Part shown: one piece after another, positions 50,380-59,832 of the stretch
Layout: each line of letters begins with the position of its first letter
Numbering within the stretch: the first letter of the stretch is position 1
Assembly (NCBI RefSeq): GCF_008312895.1
Contig: NZ_VSSP01000006.1
Coordinates: 1-64,000 of the forward strand
Direction: 5' to 3'
DNA from: Luteimonas suaedae
GTDB taxonomy: Bacteria; Pseudomonadota; Gammaproteobacteria; Xanthomonadales; Xanthomonadaceae
DNA length: 64,000 bases
Program-made: the position numbers and the translations under genes
Notes under the pieces: model-generated
What the model saw: only the letters and a program-made list of their open reading frames with translations
Databases searched by the model: none
What the model was told of the DNA's origin: nothing

Positions 50380-51258
50380 TCAGGCGACCGCCGCGCGCTT
50401 GGCCGCGGGCAGGGCGGCGCGAAGCATCGCGTTGTAGCCGACGGCAAGCGTGGCGAAGCCGGCCTCGGTCGGGTGGATCTCGTCGTACCAGAACGCCGGA
50501 TCGGCGGTGTCGGCGATCTGCGAGAAATCGGCGTAGGAGAACAGCGACGGAAAGTCCGCCTTGCTCGGCGCCAGCACCCGGTCGCGAAAGCCGTCGACCA
50601 GCAACAGCCGCGCGAAGCGCGCGACCTCGGCCTTGCTCGCCAGCACCGGCCGCAGCGTCGGCCACAGCCACGGACCGACGTTGCCGATCAGCGGCGCCGC
50701 CAGGCCGAGATTCTTGATGCTGGTCCGGCCGGGATCGCCGATTCGCAGCGGCGGTGCATAACCGTGGCCGACGACGCGGAACCCGCCGCCGACCGACGCC
50801 ATCGCCTCGAGCAGGATCGCGTAGCGCTCGCGGATGCCGTCGAACAGGCGCGCGGCCAGGACCTCGGCGAAGGCGTCCTCGGCGCGCATGCGGCCGGCGC
50901 CCGCGAACACCGCCGCCAAGCGCGGCCCCAGCCCGTCATTGCCGCCGATGCTCAGGCACAGTAGGTCGAACTCGCGCGAACGCAGGCGCTCGGCGTAGTC
51001 GCGGCAACGTGCTGGTGTGCACATTTTCGCGGCGGTGAGCCCGGGGCCGCCGAGCCGCAGCGAGATGCCGTCGATGCGCGCGAAGCTGTTCCAGTACAGG
51101 TTCTTGTACAGCGGCGTGCTGAACCAGGAGTCGCCCCAGTAGGCGATCGCCGGCCGCGTGCGCAGGGCATCGCGCCACGCGCGGCGCTGGCGGCTGGATG
51201 GGGTGCCGGTCGCGTGGCGGATCGCGTTCCAGTCGGCGTAGATGCGCTGCAGTTGCAT
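50380..51258 (-). CDS. SGNH/GDSL-type hydrolase
   Basis: 292 residues, start 51258; no signal peptide. AIAYWGDSWFSTPLYKNLY holds the nucleophile Ser (GDSW); LSIGGNDGLG gives the oxyanion Asn; FWYDEIHPTEAGFATLA gives the Asp-His pair. Esterase or lipase of the SGNH fold. Divergent from the giant patatin gene, so two lipid/ester hydrolases share a 132-base promoter region. Confidence 0.85.
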   Translation of the reverse strand: MQLQRIYADWNAIRHATGTPSSRQRRAWRDALRTRPAIAYWGDSWFSTPLYKNLYWNSFARIDGISLRLGGPGLTAAKMCTPARCRDYAERLRSREFDLLCLSIGGNDGLGPRLAAVFAGAGRMRAEDAFAEVLAARLFDGIRERYAILLEAMASVGGGFRVVGHGYAPPLRIGDPGRTSIKNLGLAAPLIGNVGPWLWPTLRPVLASKAEVARFARLLLVDGFRDRVLAPSKADFPSLFSYADFSQIADTADPAFWYDEIHPTEAGFATLAVGYNAMLRAALPAAKRAAVA

Positions 51259-51390
51259 GTCCGGTGCGTCTCCCTATGCTGCACGGACAGGGTAACGCCA
51301 GCCGCAGCCGGCCGGTCGCCGGCCGCGAACATCGTCCGGCGCAAACGGGTGCCGGGCGGTGGCCACGGATGTCTGCCGGAGGAGAAGCCC

Positions 51391-54300
51391 GTGCGGTTGC
51401 AGCAAGTCCTTCCGTCGTTGCGCGCGCGCCTGCGCCGGCGGGCGCAGGCCGGACCGGTCGACATCGATGCGGTGCAGGCCGCGGAGCTGGCCACGATTCT
51501 CGGCGCCCGCGCCGATACGCCTGCGGGCGCCGACGTCGATGCGAATGCGGTCGCCGATACGGTCGAGCCATGGGGGCTGGCGCTGTCGGGCGGCGGCATC
51601 CGCAGTGCCACCTTCGGCCTGGGCGTGTTGCAGGCGCTGGCGCGCCACGATCTGCTCAAGTGCTTCCACTACCAGTCCAGCGTGTCCGGCGGCGGCTATG
51701 TCGGCGCGTTCCTGCAGGCACTGATCCGTCGGCGCGGTTTCGACGCGGCGTTTGCGGTGCTGCGCACGCGCCTGAGCGCGCCGGTCGCCGAAGCGGGCGC
51801 ATCGCCGCAAGCCGCGGTGCGCGCCGCCGCGCATGTGCAGCGGCCGATCCTGCACCTGCGCGAGTACAGCAACTATCTGAGCCCGCACAAGTCGCCGTTC
51901 TCCGGCGACACCCTGGGCATGGTCGGCACCTATGTGCGCAACGTGCTGCTGGTCCAGCTGCAGCTGTGCGCGCTGATCCTGGCGCTGGCGCTGCTGCCGC
52001 TGCCGGTGTACGGCGTGATCTCCGGACTGGCCCGCAGCAGCCCGGCGCTGCTGCTCTCGCTTGCCGGGCTGCTGGGCATGCTGGCGCTGGCGCTGCTGGC
52101 GTACGTGACCACGTACGGCAATCGCCGCCCGCGCGTGCCGGAGGACGAGGCCGCGCCGCCGCCGCCGCGGATCGCGCTGGCGGCCGTCGCCATGGTCGTG
52201 GCCACCGCCGGTGCCGCACTGCTCGGCGCGCCCGGACTGGCCGGGTACGACCAGCTGCCGTGGGCATTGGAACGCGCCATCGATGCGGTGCATGCGCCGC
52301 TGCGGCCGGCCGCGCGCCTGGGGGTGGCCACCGCGCTGCTGTACTTCGTCGCCTGGATGCTGTGGCTGGCATTCGACCGCTGGTACTCGCGGCTCTCCGC
52401 CGATGCCTACGCACCGCCTTCGCCGCTGCAGCGGCACGCGCGGCGCTTCGTGCTGGGGACGCTGGGCGCGGCCGCGTTCGCAGGGATCGCGATCGTCGCC
52501 GCGCAGCGGATCCTGGGCGACGGGTTCGCCACCGCCGGCACCCTGTGGCACGCGATGATCCTGGGGCCGTCGCTGGTGGTCGTTGCGGTGATGCTGACCG
52601 GCATCGTCCATCTGGGCCTGGCCGGGCCGGCGCTGAGCGATCTGCAGCGCGAGATCTGGGCACGTGCCGGCGGCAGGATCACCGCCGCGGTGGTGCTCGG
52701 GGTCAGCTTCGCCCTGGCGCTGGCGGTGTACGGGCCCTGGCTGATGACGTCGCTGGCGCGCTTCGGCGGCGCGCGCTGGGCGAGCCTGGGCTGGGCCGGT
52801 GCGCTGGCGTGGCTGGCCACCACCGGGGTCGGCCTGCTGTTCGCGCATGGACGGCGCGGTGGCGGCGGGCCGCGGCGGGCGTGGCTGCTGGAGCGGGTGG
52901 CGCGCATCGCGCCGTGGGTATTCATCTTCGGTCTGCTGGTGGCGCTCAGCCTGGTCGGACAGGCGCTGCTCCGGTTCGTCGGCTGGCCGTCGGCGGCGCC
53001 GGGCGCGACGCTCGCCGAGCACCTGTTGTGGCTGCAGGACGGCATCGATGCGCATGCCGGCAATCTGCTGCTGGTGATCGCCGCCGCGGTCGCGGTGTGG
53101 CTGCTGTTCGCGTGGACGGTCAACGTCAACGAGTTCAGCCTCAACGCCTTCTATCGCAACCGCCTGGTGCGCTGTTATCTCGGCGCCAGCAACGAGGCGC
53201 GCAACCCCGAGCCCACCACCAACTTCGACGTCCAGGACGACCTGGTGCTGGCGGACCTGGTGGAAGTGCAGCGACACCACGGCGGGCGCCCGCTGTATCC
53301 GTTGATCGGCACCGCGATGAACCTGGTGGCGGCCAAGCAGCTGGACTGGCAGGACCGCAAGGCCGCTTCTTTCTGCCTGTCGCCGGGATTCTGCGGGCAT
53401 CTGCCGCCGGCTTCGCGCCCGGGTGCGACGCCGGTCGGGGACGTCACCGCCGGGCGCCCGGCGCTGGCCTCGGCGCTGACCCTGGGCAGCGCGACCGCGA
53501 TCTCCGGTGCCGCGGTCAGCCCCAACATGGGCTTCCACAGTTCGCCGGCGGTGACGTTCCTGCTGACCCTGTTCGACGCCCGCCTGGGTTGGTGGCTGCC
53601 CAATCCCGGCCATCCGCGGCGCCCGCCCGCCGACGCCACGCCGTTCTTCGGCCGCTGGCTGTTGGCGGAACTGCTCGGCCGCACCCATGCCGGCGGCAAG
53701 TTCGTGCACCTGTCCGACGGCGGCCACTTCGAGAACCTCGGCCTCTACGAACTGGTGCGCCGGCGCTGCCGTTTCATCCTGTGCGTCGACGCCGGCACCG
53801 ATCCGGGACGCACGTTCGCCGATCTCGGCAACGCGGTGCAGAAGTGTCGTGTCGACTTCGGCGCCAGCATCGACATCGACGTGCGCGGGCTGCAGCCGCA
53901 GGCCGACGAACCGGCCGCGCGCAGCTGCGCCGTCGGCCGCATCCACTACGCCGACGGCAGCCGCGGCACGCTGCTGTACCTCAAGCCGACGCTGACCGGC
54001 GAGGAGCCCGCCGACATCCTGCACTACGCGCGCACGCATGCGCGATTCCCGCACGAGGCCACCCGCGACCAGTACTTCGACGAGGCGCAGTTCGAGAGCT
54101 ATCGCCGGCTCGGCGAGGACATCGCCGAGCGCGCCCTGGCGCCGGTGCTCGAACGCATCGGTGCCGAGGTCGGTGCGCCCGGCCACGCCGAACTCGGGCT
54201 GCATGACTCCGGCCGCAAGCGCAGGCTGCTGATCGCCCTGCGCCAGCACTGGGTCACGCCGCTGCCAAGCCTGGCCGACTGCTTCGCCGTGCACGGCAAG

Positions 54301-55206
54301 GCGCTGTCGCGCCTGTTCGCCAAGCTGCGCAACGACCCGGCGCTGGCGGTGCTGGATGCGCAGTTCCACCCGGCCTGGACCGATCTGGTGGCGCCCGATG
54401 GCGACCGCGGCGATGCCGCGCGTCCGCTGGGCCGGCGCACGCGGCTGCCGGCGCAGAAGGATTTTCGTGCCTGCTTCTACTTCTGCCAGGAGCTGATCCG
54501 GCTGATGGAATCGGTGTACCACGATCTCGATTTCGAACACGACTGGGACCACCCCGACAACCGTGGCTGGGTCAACGCGTTCCGGCACTGGAGCTGGTCG
54601 CCGATCTTTCGTATCGCCTGGACCGTGGGGCTGCCCACCTTCGGCGTGCGCTTCGCCACGTTCTGCCAGCAGCGCCTGGACCTGCCCGCGCTGGTCAACG
54701 ACGACGGCTACCAGCGGGTGCTGCGGGCGGAGGACGTCACCCCCGGCGCCGGCATCGCCTGGCGCGAGGCCTGCGACCGTCTGCTCGACGACGGCCGCAT
54801 CAACCATGTCGAGCACGGCATCCTCACCTCCGCCACGCTGCTGGCCGGTGCGTACCCACCGACCGCGCTGTACCTGCTGCGGCTGCGCTGGAGCAACCTG
54901 CTGGCGCGCACCGGCAACCGTCTCCCCGATACGACCGTGGCGATCGCCGTGCTGTCCGGTGGCACCCTGCGCCTGCTGCGGGTACAGGACCACCTGCGGC
55001 GCATGGGGTTGGCCACCGAGTTCATGCGCCTGCTCGCCAGCCGGCAGCGTATCGACGCCGTCGAGGTCAGCCCCGGCTACTACGGCGCGGCCGGGGTGTG
55101 GCGCAGCGGCGCGGCGCGGCGGGTCAACGACTGGCTGCGGGGGTTGTTGCTGCAGACCGGCAAGCGCCATCGCGAACGCAGCGGCCGGCTGCGGCGCGCA
55201 CCGTAG
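51391..55206 (+). CDS. Large membrane patatin-like phospholipase
   Basis: 1271 residues from GTG 51391, chosen because GGAGGAG stands 6 bases before it; the frame is open to 51214 without a ribosome site. Oxyanion loop GGGIRSATFGLGVLQ (residues 67-81); nucleophile Ser99 in SSVSGGGYVGAFL; catalytic Asp776 in HLSDGGHFENLGLYEL, followed by RRRCRFILCVDAGTD. Between Ser99 and Asp776 lie 9-10 hydrophobic helices (about residues 187-590), so the catalytic domain is split by a membrane region. The C-terminal 450 residues are soluble and unassigned. Probably an inner-membrane lipid hydrolase. Confidence 0.85.
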   Translation: MRLQQVLPSLRARLRRRAQAGPVDIDAVQAAELATILGARADTPAGADVDANAVADTVEPWGLALSGGGIRSATFGLGVLQALARHDLLKCFHYQSSVSGGGYVGAFLQALIRRRGFDAAFAVLRTRLSAPVAEAGASPQAAVRAAAHVQRPILHLREYSNYLSPHKSPFSGDTLGMVGTYVRNVLLVQLQLCALILALALLPLPVYGVISGLARSSPALLLSLAGLLGMLALALLAYVTTYGNRRPRVPEDEAAPPPPRIALAAVAMVVATAGAALLGAPGLAGYDQLPWALERAIDAVHAPLRPAARLGVATALLYFVAWMLWLAFDRWYSRLSADAYAPPSPLQRHARRFVLGTLGAAAFAGIAIVAAQRILGDGFATAGTLWHAMILGPSLVVVAVMLTGIVHLGLAGPALSDLQREIWARAGGRITAAVVLGVSFALALAVYGPWLMTSLARFGGARWASLGWAGALAWLATTGVGLLFAHGRRGGGGPRRAWLLERVARIAPWVFIFGLLVALSLVGQALLRFVGWPSAAPGATLAEHLLWLQDGIDAHAGNLLLVIAAAVAVWLLFAWTVNVNEFSLNAFYRNRLVRCYLGASNEARNPEPTTNFDVQDDLVLADLVEVQRHHGGRPLYPLIGTAMNLVAAKQLDWQDRKAASFCLSPGFCGHLPPASRPGATPVGDVTAGRPALASALTLGSATAISGAAVSPNMGFHSSPAVTFLLTLFDARLGWWLPNPGHPRRPPADATPFFGRWLLAELLGRTHAGGKFVHLSDGGHFENLGLYELVRRRCRFILCVDAGTDPGRTFADLGNAVQKCRVDFGASIDIDVRGLQPQADEPAARSCAVGRIHYADGSRGTLLYLKPTLTGEEPADILHYARTHARFPHEATRDQYFDEAQFESYRRLGEDIAERALAPVLERIGAEVGAPGHAELGLHDSGRKRRLLIALRQHWVTPLPSLADCFAVHGKALSRLFAKLRNDPALAVLDAQFHPAWTDLVAPDGDRGDAARPLGRRTRLPAQKDFRACFYFCQELIRLMESVYHDLDFEHDWDHPDNRGWVNAFRHWSWSPIFRIAWTVGLPTFGVRFATFCQQRLDLPALVNDDGYQRVLRAEDVTPGAGIAWREACDRLLDDGRINHVEHGILTSATLLAGAYPPTALYLLRLRWSNLLARTGNRLPDTTVAIAVLSGGTLRLLRVQDHLRRMGLATEFMRLLASRQRIDAVEVSPGYYGAAGVWRSGAARRVNDWLRGLLLQTGKRHRERSGRLRRAP

Positions 55207-55266
55207 CCGCGACGAGGGACATCGCGTTTGCGCGGCGTTGACGCAGTCATGCCGCATCGTCGGCGC

Positions 55267-56394
55267 ATGCCCGCCCGCGCCGCAGCCGGACCGCCCGGAA
55301 CCCCTGAAGCCGACGCCGCCGACGCGGGCCTGGTCTATGTCTGCGACGACGAGCCCGGCATCTCGCGCCGACGCGCCGGCCGCGGCTTCTGTTACCGGAT
55401 GCCGGACGGCAGCCTGGTGCGCGATGCGAAGACCCTGGCCCGGATCCGCGCGCTGGCGATCCCGCCGGCCTATACCGAGGTGTGGATCTGCACCAGCCCG
55501 CGTGGCCACCTGCAGGCGACCGGTCGCGACGCGCGCCGCCGCAAGCAGTACCGCTACCATCCGCATTGGGCGCAGGTGCGCGACGCCGGCAAGTACGAGC
55601 GTCTGGTCGCGTTCGCGCGGAGATTGCCGAAGCTGCGCCGGCGCCTGCGCACCGACCTCAAGCGTCCCGGCCTGCCGCGCGAAAAGGTGCTGGCGATCGT
55701 GGTGTCGCTGATGCTCGACACCCTGGCGCGCGTGGGCAACGATAGCTACGTGCGCGAGAACCGCTCCTATGGCCTGACCACGCTGCGTGACCGCCACGTG
55801 GCGTTCCTGCGCGGCGGCCGCGCCCGGCTGAAGTTCCGCGGCAAGGGCGGGCAGGCGCATGACCTGGAGATCGACGATGCGCGCCTGGTGAAACTCGTAC
55901 GCGCCTGCCAGGAGCTGCCGGGGCAGGCGCTGTTCCAGTACCGCGACGACGACGGCGGCGTGCAGCCGGTGGACTCGGGCGACGTCAACAAGTACCTGCG
56001 CGCCGCGGCCGGCGCCGATTTCACCGCCAAGGACATCCGCACCTGGGGCGGCACCCTGCACGCGTTCCGCGAACTCGCCGCCACGCCGCTGCCCGAACCG
56101 GTGCGTGGCGACGTCTCCAGCGAACGCGCGCTTGCCGAAGTGCGCAACCGAGTGATCAAGGCGGTCGCCGAAGTCCTCGGCAACACCCCGGCAGTGTGCC
56201 GCAAGGCCTATATCGATCCGCGGGTATTCGCCGGCTGGGAGGACGGCTCGCTCGCGCAGGCCGCCGCGAACGCACGCGGCGCGCGGCAATGGGAGCAGGC
56301 GACGTTGCGCTTCCTGGCCCGCGCTCGCCGCGCTGCCGGGGCGACGAAATCGACGCGCCCAGGCCCGCGATCGGCGAGCAGATCAAAGCTCTAG
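55267..56394 (+). CDS. DNA topoisomerase IB (poxvirus-type)
   Basis: 375 residues from ATG 55267 (ATG 55249 also in frame). N-terminal domain: AIPPAYTEVWICTSPRGHLQ, ATGRDARRRKQYRYHPHW. Catalytic domain: LARVGNDSYVRENRSYGLTT, FRGKGGQAHDLEIDD and KDIRTWGGTLHAFRELA, with the nucleophile Tyr315 in VCRKAYIDPRVF. Relaxes supercoils by a 3'-phosphotyrosine link. 60 bases after the patatin gene. Confidence 0.93.
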   Translation: MPARAAAGPPGTPEADAADAGLVYVCDDEPGISRRRAGRGFCYRMPDGSLVRDAKTLARIRALAIPPAYTEVWICTSPRGHLQATGRDARRRKQYRYHPHWAQVRDAGKYERLVAFARRLPKLRRRLRTDLKRPGLPREKVLAIVVSLMLDTLARVGNDSYVRENRSYGLTTLRDRHVAFLRGGRARLKFRGKGGQAHDLEIDDARLVKLVRACQELPGQALFQYRDDDGGVQPVDSGDVNKYLRAAAGADFTAKDIRTWGGTLHAFRELAATPLPEPVRGDVSSERALAEVRNRVIKAVAEVLGNTPAVCRKAYIDPRVFAGWEDGSLAQAAANARGARQWEQATLRFLARARRAAGATKSTRPGPRSASRSKL

Positions 56395-56458
56395 CACGGG
56401 ACTTGCGGTCCCACCGGCGTTGCAGCGCCGTCCGCCGCGGCGAAAAGGGCGGCGCCGC

Positions 56459-56500
56459 TTGACAAGTCGAGCACCAACTGTACTATTACTAATAGTACAG
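56459..56500 (+). promoter_or_regulatory. Promoter with overlapping perfect operator (GntR/YtrA)
   Basis: A -35 box TTGACA (56459-56464), 16 bases, then TACTAT (56481-56486) as -10. Over it lies CTGTACTATT-ACT-AATAGTACAG (56478-56500), a perfect palindrome with 10-base arms. A repressor bound here would block its own promoter. It stands 24 bases before the regulator gene. Confidence 0.85.
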
Positions 56501-56524
56501 ATGAGCGGTTGATCCGAAGGTCCC

Positions 56525-56935
56525 ATGGCCCGTACCAGCGCATTGATGCTGCAGATCGCCACCGGCGATCCGCGCCCGATCACCCGGCAGATCGTCGACG
56601 GCGTGCGGATGAAGATCGCCACCGGCGAACTGACCCCCGGCGCGCAGCTGCCGAGCGTGCGCGGCCTGGCGCAGCAGTTGACCATCAATCCGAACACCGT
56701 CGCCAAGGCATACGCCGAGCTGGCGACCGAAGGATGGCTCGATGCGCGCCAAGGCTTGGGCTTCTATGTCGCCGCGCCGCGCCAGCGCCTGAGCGACAGC
56801 GAGCGCGACCGCCGTCTCGACGAGGCGATCCAGCGCTTCGTGCACGAGGTGGCCGCGCTCGACTATCCGCCCGAACGCGCACTCGCACGCCTGGACCGCG
56901 AACTGCGCGTGCTGGCGCCGAAGAAGACCGCGTGA
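56525..56935 (+). CDS. GntR-family regulator, YtrA subfamily
   Basis: 136 residues, ATG 56525. GDPRPITRQIVDGVRMKIAT, LPSVRGLAQQLTINPNTVAK and AYAELATEGWLDARQGLGFY form the GntR winged helix; only a 60-residue helical tail follows, as in YtrA. YtrA-type proteins repress their own ABC transporter operon, here encoded immediately downstream, and respond to cell-envelope-active compounds in other bacteria. Confidence 0.92.
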   Translation: MARTSALMLQIATGDPRPITRQIVDGVRMKIATGELTPGAQLPSVRGLAQQLTINPNTVAKAYAELATEGWLDARQGLGFYVAAPRQRLSDSERDRRLDEAIQRFVHEVAALDYPPERALARLDRELRVLAPKKTA

Positions 56936-56960
56936 CCGCCCCGCTCGCTTCCGATGCCGG

Positions 56961-57887
56961 ATGACCATGACCGACCTGACAGCTTCCGAGTACGTGATCG
57001 AGACCGTCGCATTGAGCAAGCGCTACGGGCACAAGCTGGCGCTCGATCGTCTCGACCTGCGGATTCCCCGCGGGCGCATTCACGCCATCGTCGGCGCCAA
57101 CGGCGCCGGCAAGTCGACGCTGTTCCGGATTCTGCTGGGGTTCCTGTCTCCCGATGCCGGGCAGGCGCGCATCCTCGGCCGCGACAGCCGCCGGCTCTCG
57201 CCCGAGGACCGCGGCCGCATCGGCTTCGTCAATGAAGAGCACACCCTGCCGGCCTGGATGACGATGTCGGCGGTGATCGCAATGCAGCGCAGCCACTATC
57301 CACGCTGGAGCCAGTCCGCATTCGACGAGGTCATCGGCCACTATCACGTGCTGCCGGAGCAGAAGATCCGCGAGCTGTCGCGCGGCGAGCGCGCCGGCTT
57401 CAATCTGGCCCTGGCACTGGCGCAACGGCCGGAGTTGCTGGTGCTCGACGAACCCACGCTGGGGCTGGACGTGGTGGCCAAGCGCGCGTTCCTGGAATCG
57501 CTGCTGTACGGCAACGCCGCCGATGACTGCACGGTGATCTATTGCTCGCACCAGATGGAGGAGATCGAGCGCGTCGCCGACAACTTGATCATTCTCGAGC
57601 GTGGCCAGCTGAAGCACATGTCGGCGCCCGAGGAATTTTGCGCGCGCGTCACCCACTGGGTCGCCGACATCCCGTTCCGTGGGCCAGAACCGGGCACCGT
57701 ACCCGGCCTGCTGCAGGCCCAGCGCCTGGATGGCCTGCACCACTATCTGGTGCTGGACCAGGACGAGGACTTCGCCGAGTTCCTGCGCGCCCACGGGGCA
57801 CGCTCGGCACAGTGCATGCAGGTCAGCCTGGATCGCGCGATCAACGGCTTTCTGGCCAAGGATCACGCGGCGCCGGCCCGGGCCTGA
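56961..57887 (+). CDS. ABC transporter ATP-binding protein of the YtrA-type operon
   Basis: 308 residues, ATG 56961. Walker A GANGAGKST, signature LSRGERAGFNLALALAQRPE (variant of LSGGQ), Walker B ELLVLDEPTLGLD, H-loop CSHQMEEIE. The 80-residue C-terminal extension is not part of the nucleotide-binding domain. Pairs with the membrane protein downstream. Confidence 0.92.
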   Translation: MTMTDLTASEYVIETVALSKRYGHKLALDRLDLRIPRGRIHAIVGANGAGKSTLFRILLGFLSPDAGQARILGRDSRRLSPEDRGRIGFVNEEHTLPAWMTMSAVIAMQRSHYPRWSQSAFDEVIGHYHVLPEQKIRELSRGERAGFNLALALAQRPELLVLDEPTLGLDVVAKRAFLESLLYGNAADDCTVIYCSHQMEEIERVADNLIILERGQLKHMSAPEEFCARVTHWVADIPFRGPEPGTVPGLLQAQRLDGLHHYLVLDQDEDFAEFLRAHGARSAQCMQVSLDRAINGFLAKDHAAPARA

Positions 57888-57917
57888 ACGCAACCGTCGC
57901 TGGCGAGAGAAGACGAC

Positions 57918-59762
57918 ATGTGGAACCTGTTCAAGGCCGAACTGCTGCGCTTTCGCACCTGGGTCATCGCCTTTGCCGCGCTGCACCTGCTGGTGCTGGC
58001 CTTCCTGACGCGCGTGGTCGACCTGACGCAACAGCCGCTGCTGGTCTATCGCGTGTTCGGTGCGGGGTACGCATTGGCCGGATTGCTGCTGGGGCTTTAC
58101 CAGATGGGCGGCTATCGGCGTCCGAGCGTCTGGCTCAACCTGCTGCACCGGCCGCTGCCGAACGGCAGAATCGCAGCCGCACTGCTCGCGGCCGGCATCG
58201 TGGCGCTCGCCGTTGCGATCGCGATGCCGATCCTGGCCCTTGCCGGCCAGCAGGCGCTGATGACCGCACGCGTGGTCGACGCCCGCCACTGGCTGTTGCC
58301 GCTCGCCACGCTGCTGATCGTCGCGTGTGGCTATCTTGCCGGTGCCTATTGCGCGCTCGCCAATCGTCGCTATGCCGCCTGCGCGCTGGTGCCGCTGATC
58401 CTGCTGGGGATCGGCGGCGCTACCGGCACCGGCGCCCTGGCGTTGCAGGCGCTGGTGCTGCTGTGGCTGACGGTGATGGTGGCGGCGGTCTTCAGGCCCG
58501 ACCGAAGCGCGCCGCTGCGCTCGGCGCCCCTCGTGATCGCCACTGCGCTACCGCTGCAGATGGGGGTGTATCTGCTGATCCTGCTGCTGGGATTCGGTGT
58601 CGAGATGCTGTGGATCATGCAGGGCAGCCACGCCAACAACACCGGTACGCCGCCGCCCGGCGGGCACAACGAAAGCGAGCGCATGAGCGGCCGCGACAGG
58701 ATGCTGGCCGGGTTGGCCGCCAGTGCCGCGCCCGAGGCGCCGCTGTGGCGCGAGCAGGTCGCACTTTCGGAGATCTACGGCGTCGGCACCCAGATCGAGG
58801 TCGCGCCCGTTCGCAACGAACTGACCAACGTCATGCCGATGGAGTTCGACGACGGCGAGCGGCGCCTGCGCTGGGTGTTCAGTCACGACGGCATGCGCTA
58901 CGAAGGCTACGGGCTCGCCGACCGGCGTCGCGCCGGTGTGCTCGGCGTCGGACCCGGCCATGCGGCGTTTCCGGCGCCGGCGCTGGCGGCGGGCGATCTG
59001 CCTGGGCTGCGCGAAGGCGATGCGGTGTTGATCGCCGGCGGCGGGTTGTACCAGTACGCCAGCGAAAGCCAGCAGGTGCGGCAGCGGATCCGGCTGCCGG
59101 CCGGCGAGATGATGGCCGGCGTGGCGCCGGTCGGCGAGAGCATCGGCGTGATCAGCGACCGTGCGCTGTACTTCTTCGACGCCCGTGCCGTGCTGGAGGA
59201 CGATGGCCTGCTGTCGCCACGACAACGGGTGCCGATCCCGGGCGCGTTCGGTGATCTGCGCAATCTCGACCTGATCGAACTGGTCGGCGGTTATCTGGTG
59301 TCCTTCTCCTTCACCCGCCGTCCGGACGACCTGCTCGGTGCCGCGCCTTACCAGACCCTGCTGCGGGTGGATGATGCCGGACGCGCCGAGACGGTCGCGC
59401 GGCGCGCGATCGCGTATGACTATCCGGCACTGCATCGATACCGCGCCTGGTGGCCGTCGCCGGCGATGTATGCACTGCGCCGGGCCGCGACCGAACTGTT
59501 CGCCGGCGCGGATCCGCTACGCGCGACGAATCCGCCGCCGGTGCCGCGCAGCGTGCGGGCGCTGGCCGGCGCGCTGATGCTGCTGTCGCTATTGGCGGCG
59601 TTGTGGCTGACCCGCCGCCAAACGCTGTCGGTGCCGGCGCGTGCGGCCTGGGTCCTGAGCTGCGGGCTGATCGGGCTGCCTGCCCTGGCGAGCCTGTGGC
59701 TGCTGTATCCACAACGCGTACCGGCGCAGGCTCGGACCCACCTCGACCCCGTGACGGCATGA
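57918..59762 (+). CDS. ABC transporter permease with large inserted domain
   Basis: 614 residues, ATG 57918, 30 bases after the ATPase gene. It begins MWNLFKAELLRFRTWVIAFA and has six hydrophobic helices (about residues 15-240). A soluble domain of some 300 residues follows (about 245-545), rich in short beta-strand repeats (DGERRLRWVFSHDGMRYEGY, GDAVLIAGGGLYQYASES, LYFFDARAVLEDDG) like a beta-propeller. Two further helices lie at about 555-610. The inserted domain could sense or bind the substrate outside the membrane. Substrate unknown. Confidence 0.78.
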   Translation: MWNLFKAELLRFRTWVIAFAALHLLVLAFLTRVVDLTQQPLLVYRVFGAGYALAGLLLGLYQMGGYRRPSVWLNLLHRPLPNGRIAAALLAAGIVALAVAIAMPILALAGQQALMTARVVDARHWLLPLATLLIVACGYLAGAYCALANRRYAACALVPLILLGIGGATGTGALALQALVLLWLTVMVAAVFRPDRSAPLRSAPLVIATALPLQMGVYLLILLLGFGVEMLWIMQGSHANNTGTPPPGGHNESERMSGRDRMLAGLAASAAPEAPLWREQVALSEIYGVGTQIEVAPVRNELTNVMPMEFDDGERRLRWVFSHDGMRYEGYGLADRRRAGVLGVGPGHAAFPAPALAAGDLPGLREGDAVLIAGGGLYQYASESQQVRQRIRLPAGEMMAGVAPVGESIGVISDRALYFFDARAVLEDDGLLSPRQRVPIPGAFGDLRNLDLIELVGGYLVSFSFTRRPDDLLGAAPYQTLLRVDDAGRAETVARRAIAYDYPALHRYRAWWPSPAMYALRRAATELFAGADPLRATNPPPVPRSVRALAGALMLLSLLAALWLTRRQTLSVPARAAWVLSCGLIGLPALASLWLLYPQRVPAQARTHLDPVTA

Positions 59763-59832
59763 CCACGATCCGCACCACGATTCGCTGATCCCGTCGCCGG
59801 TCGCCTTCGGTCCGGCTTCGCAGGAGAGACCT

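Noticed and set aside
51274-56289. Antisense open frame of 1671 codons opposite the patatin and topoisomerase genes
   Set aside because: Its composition is His/Arg/Gln/Ala-rich with no domain, it mirrors two clear enzymes on the other strand, and it is explained by high third-position GC.
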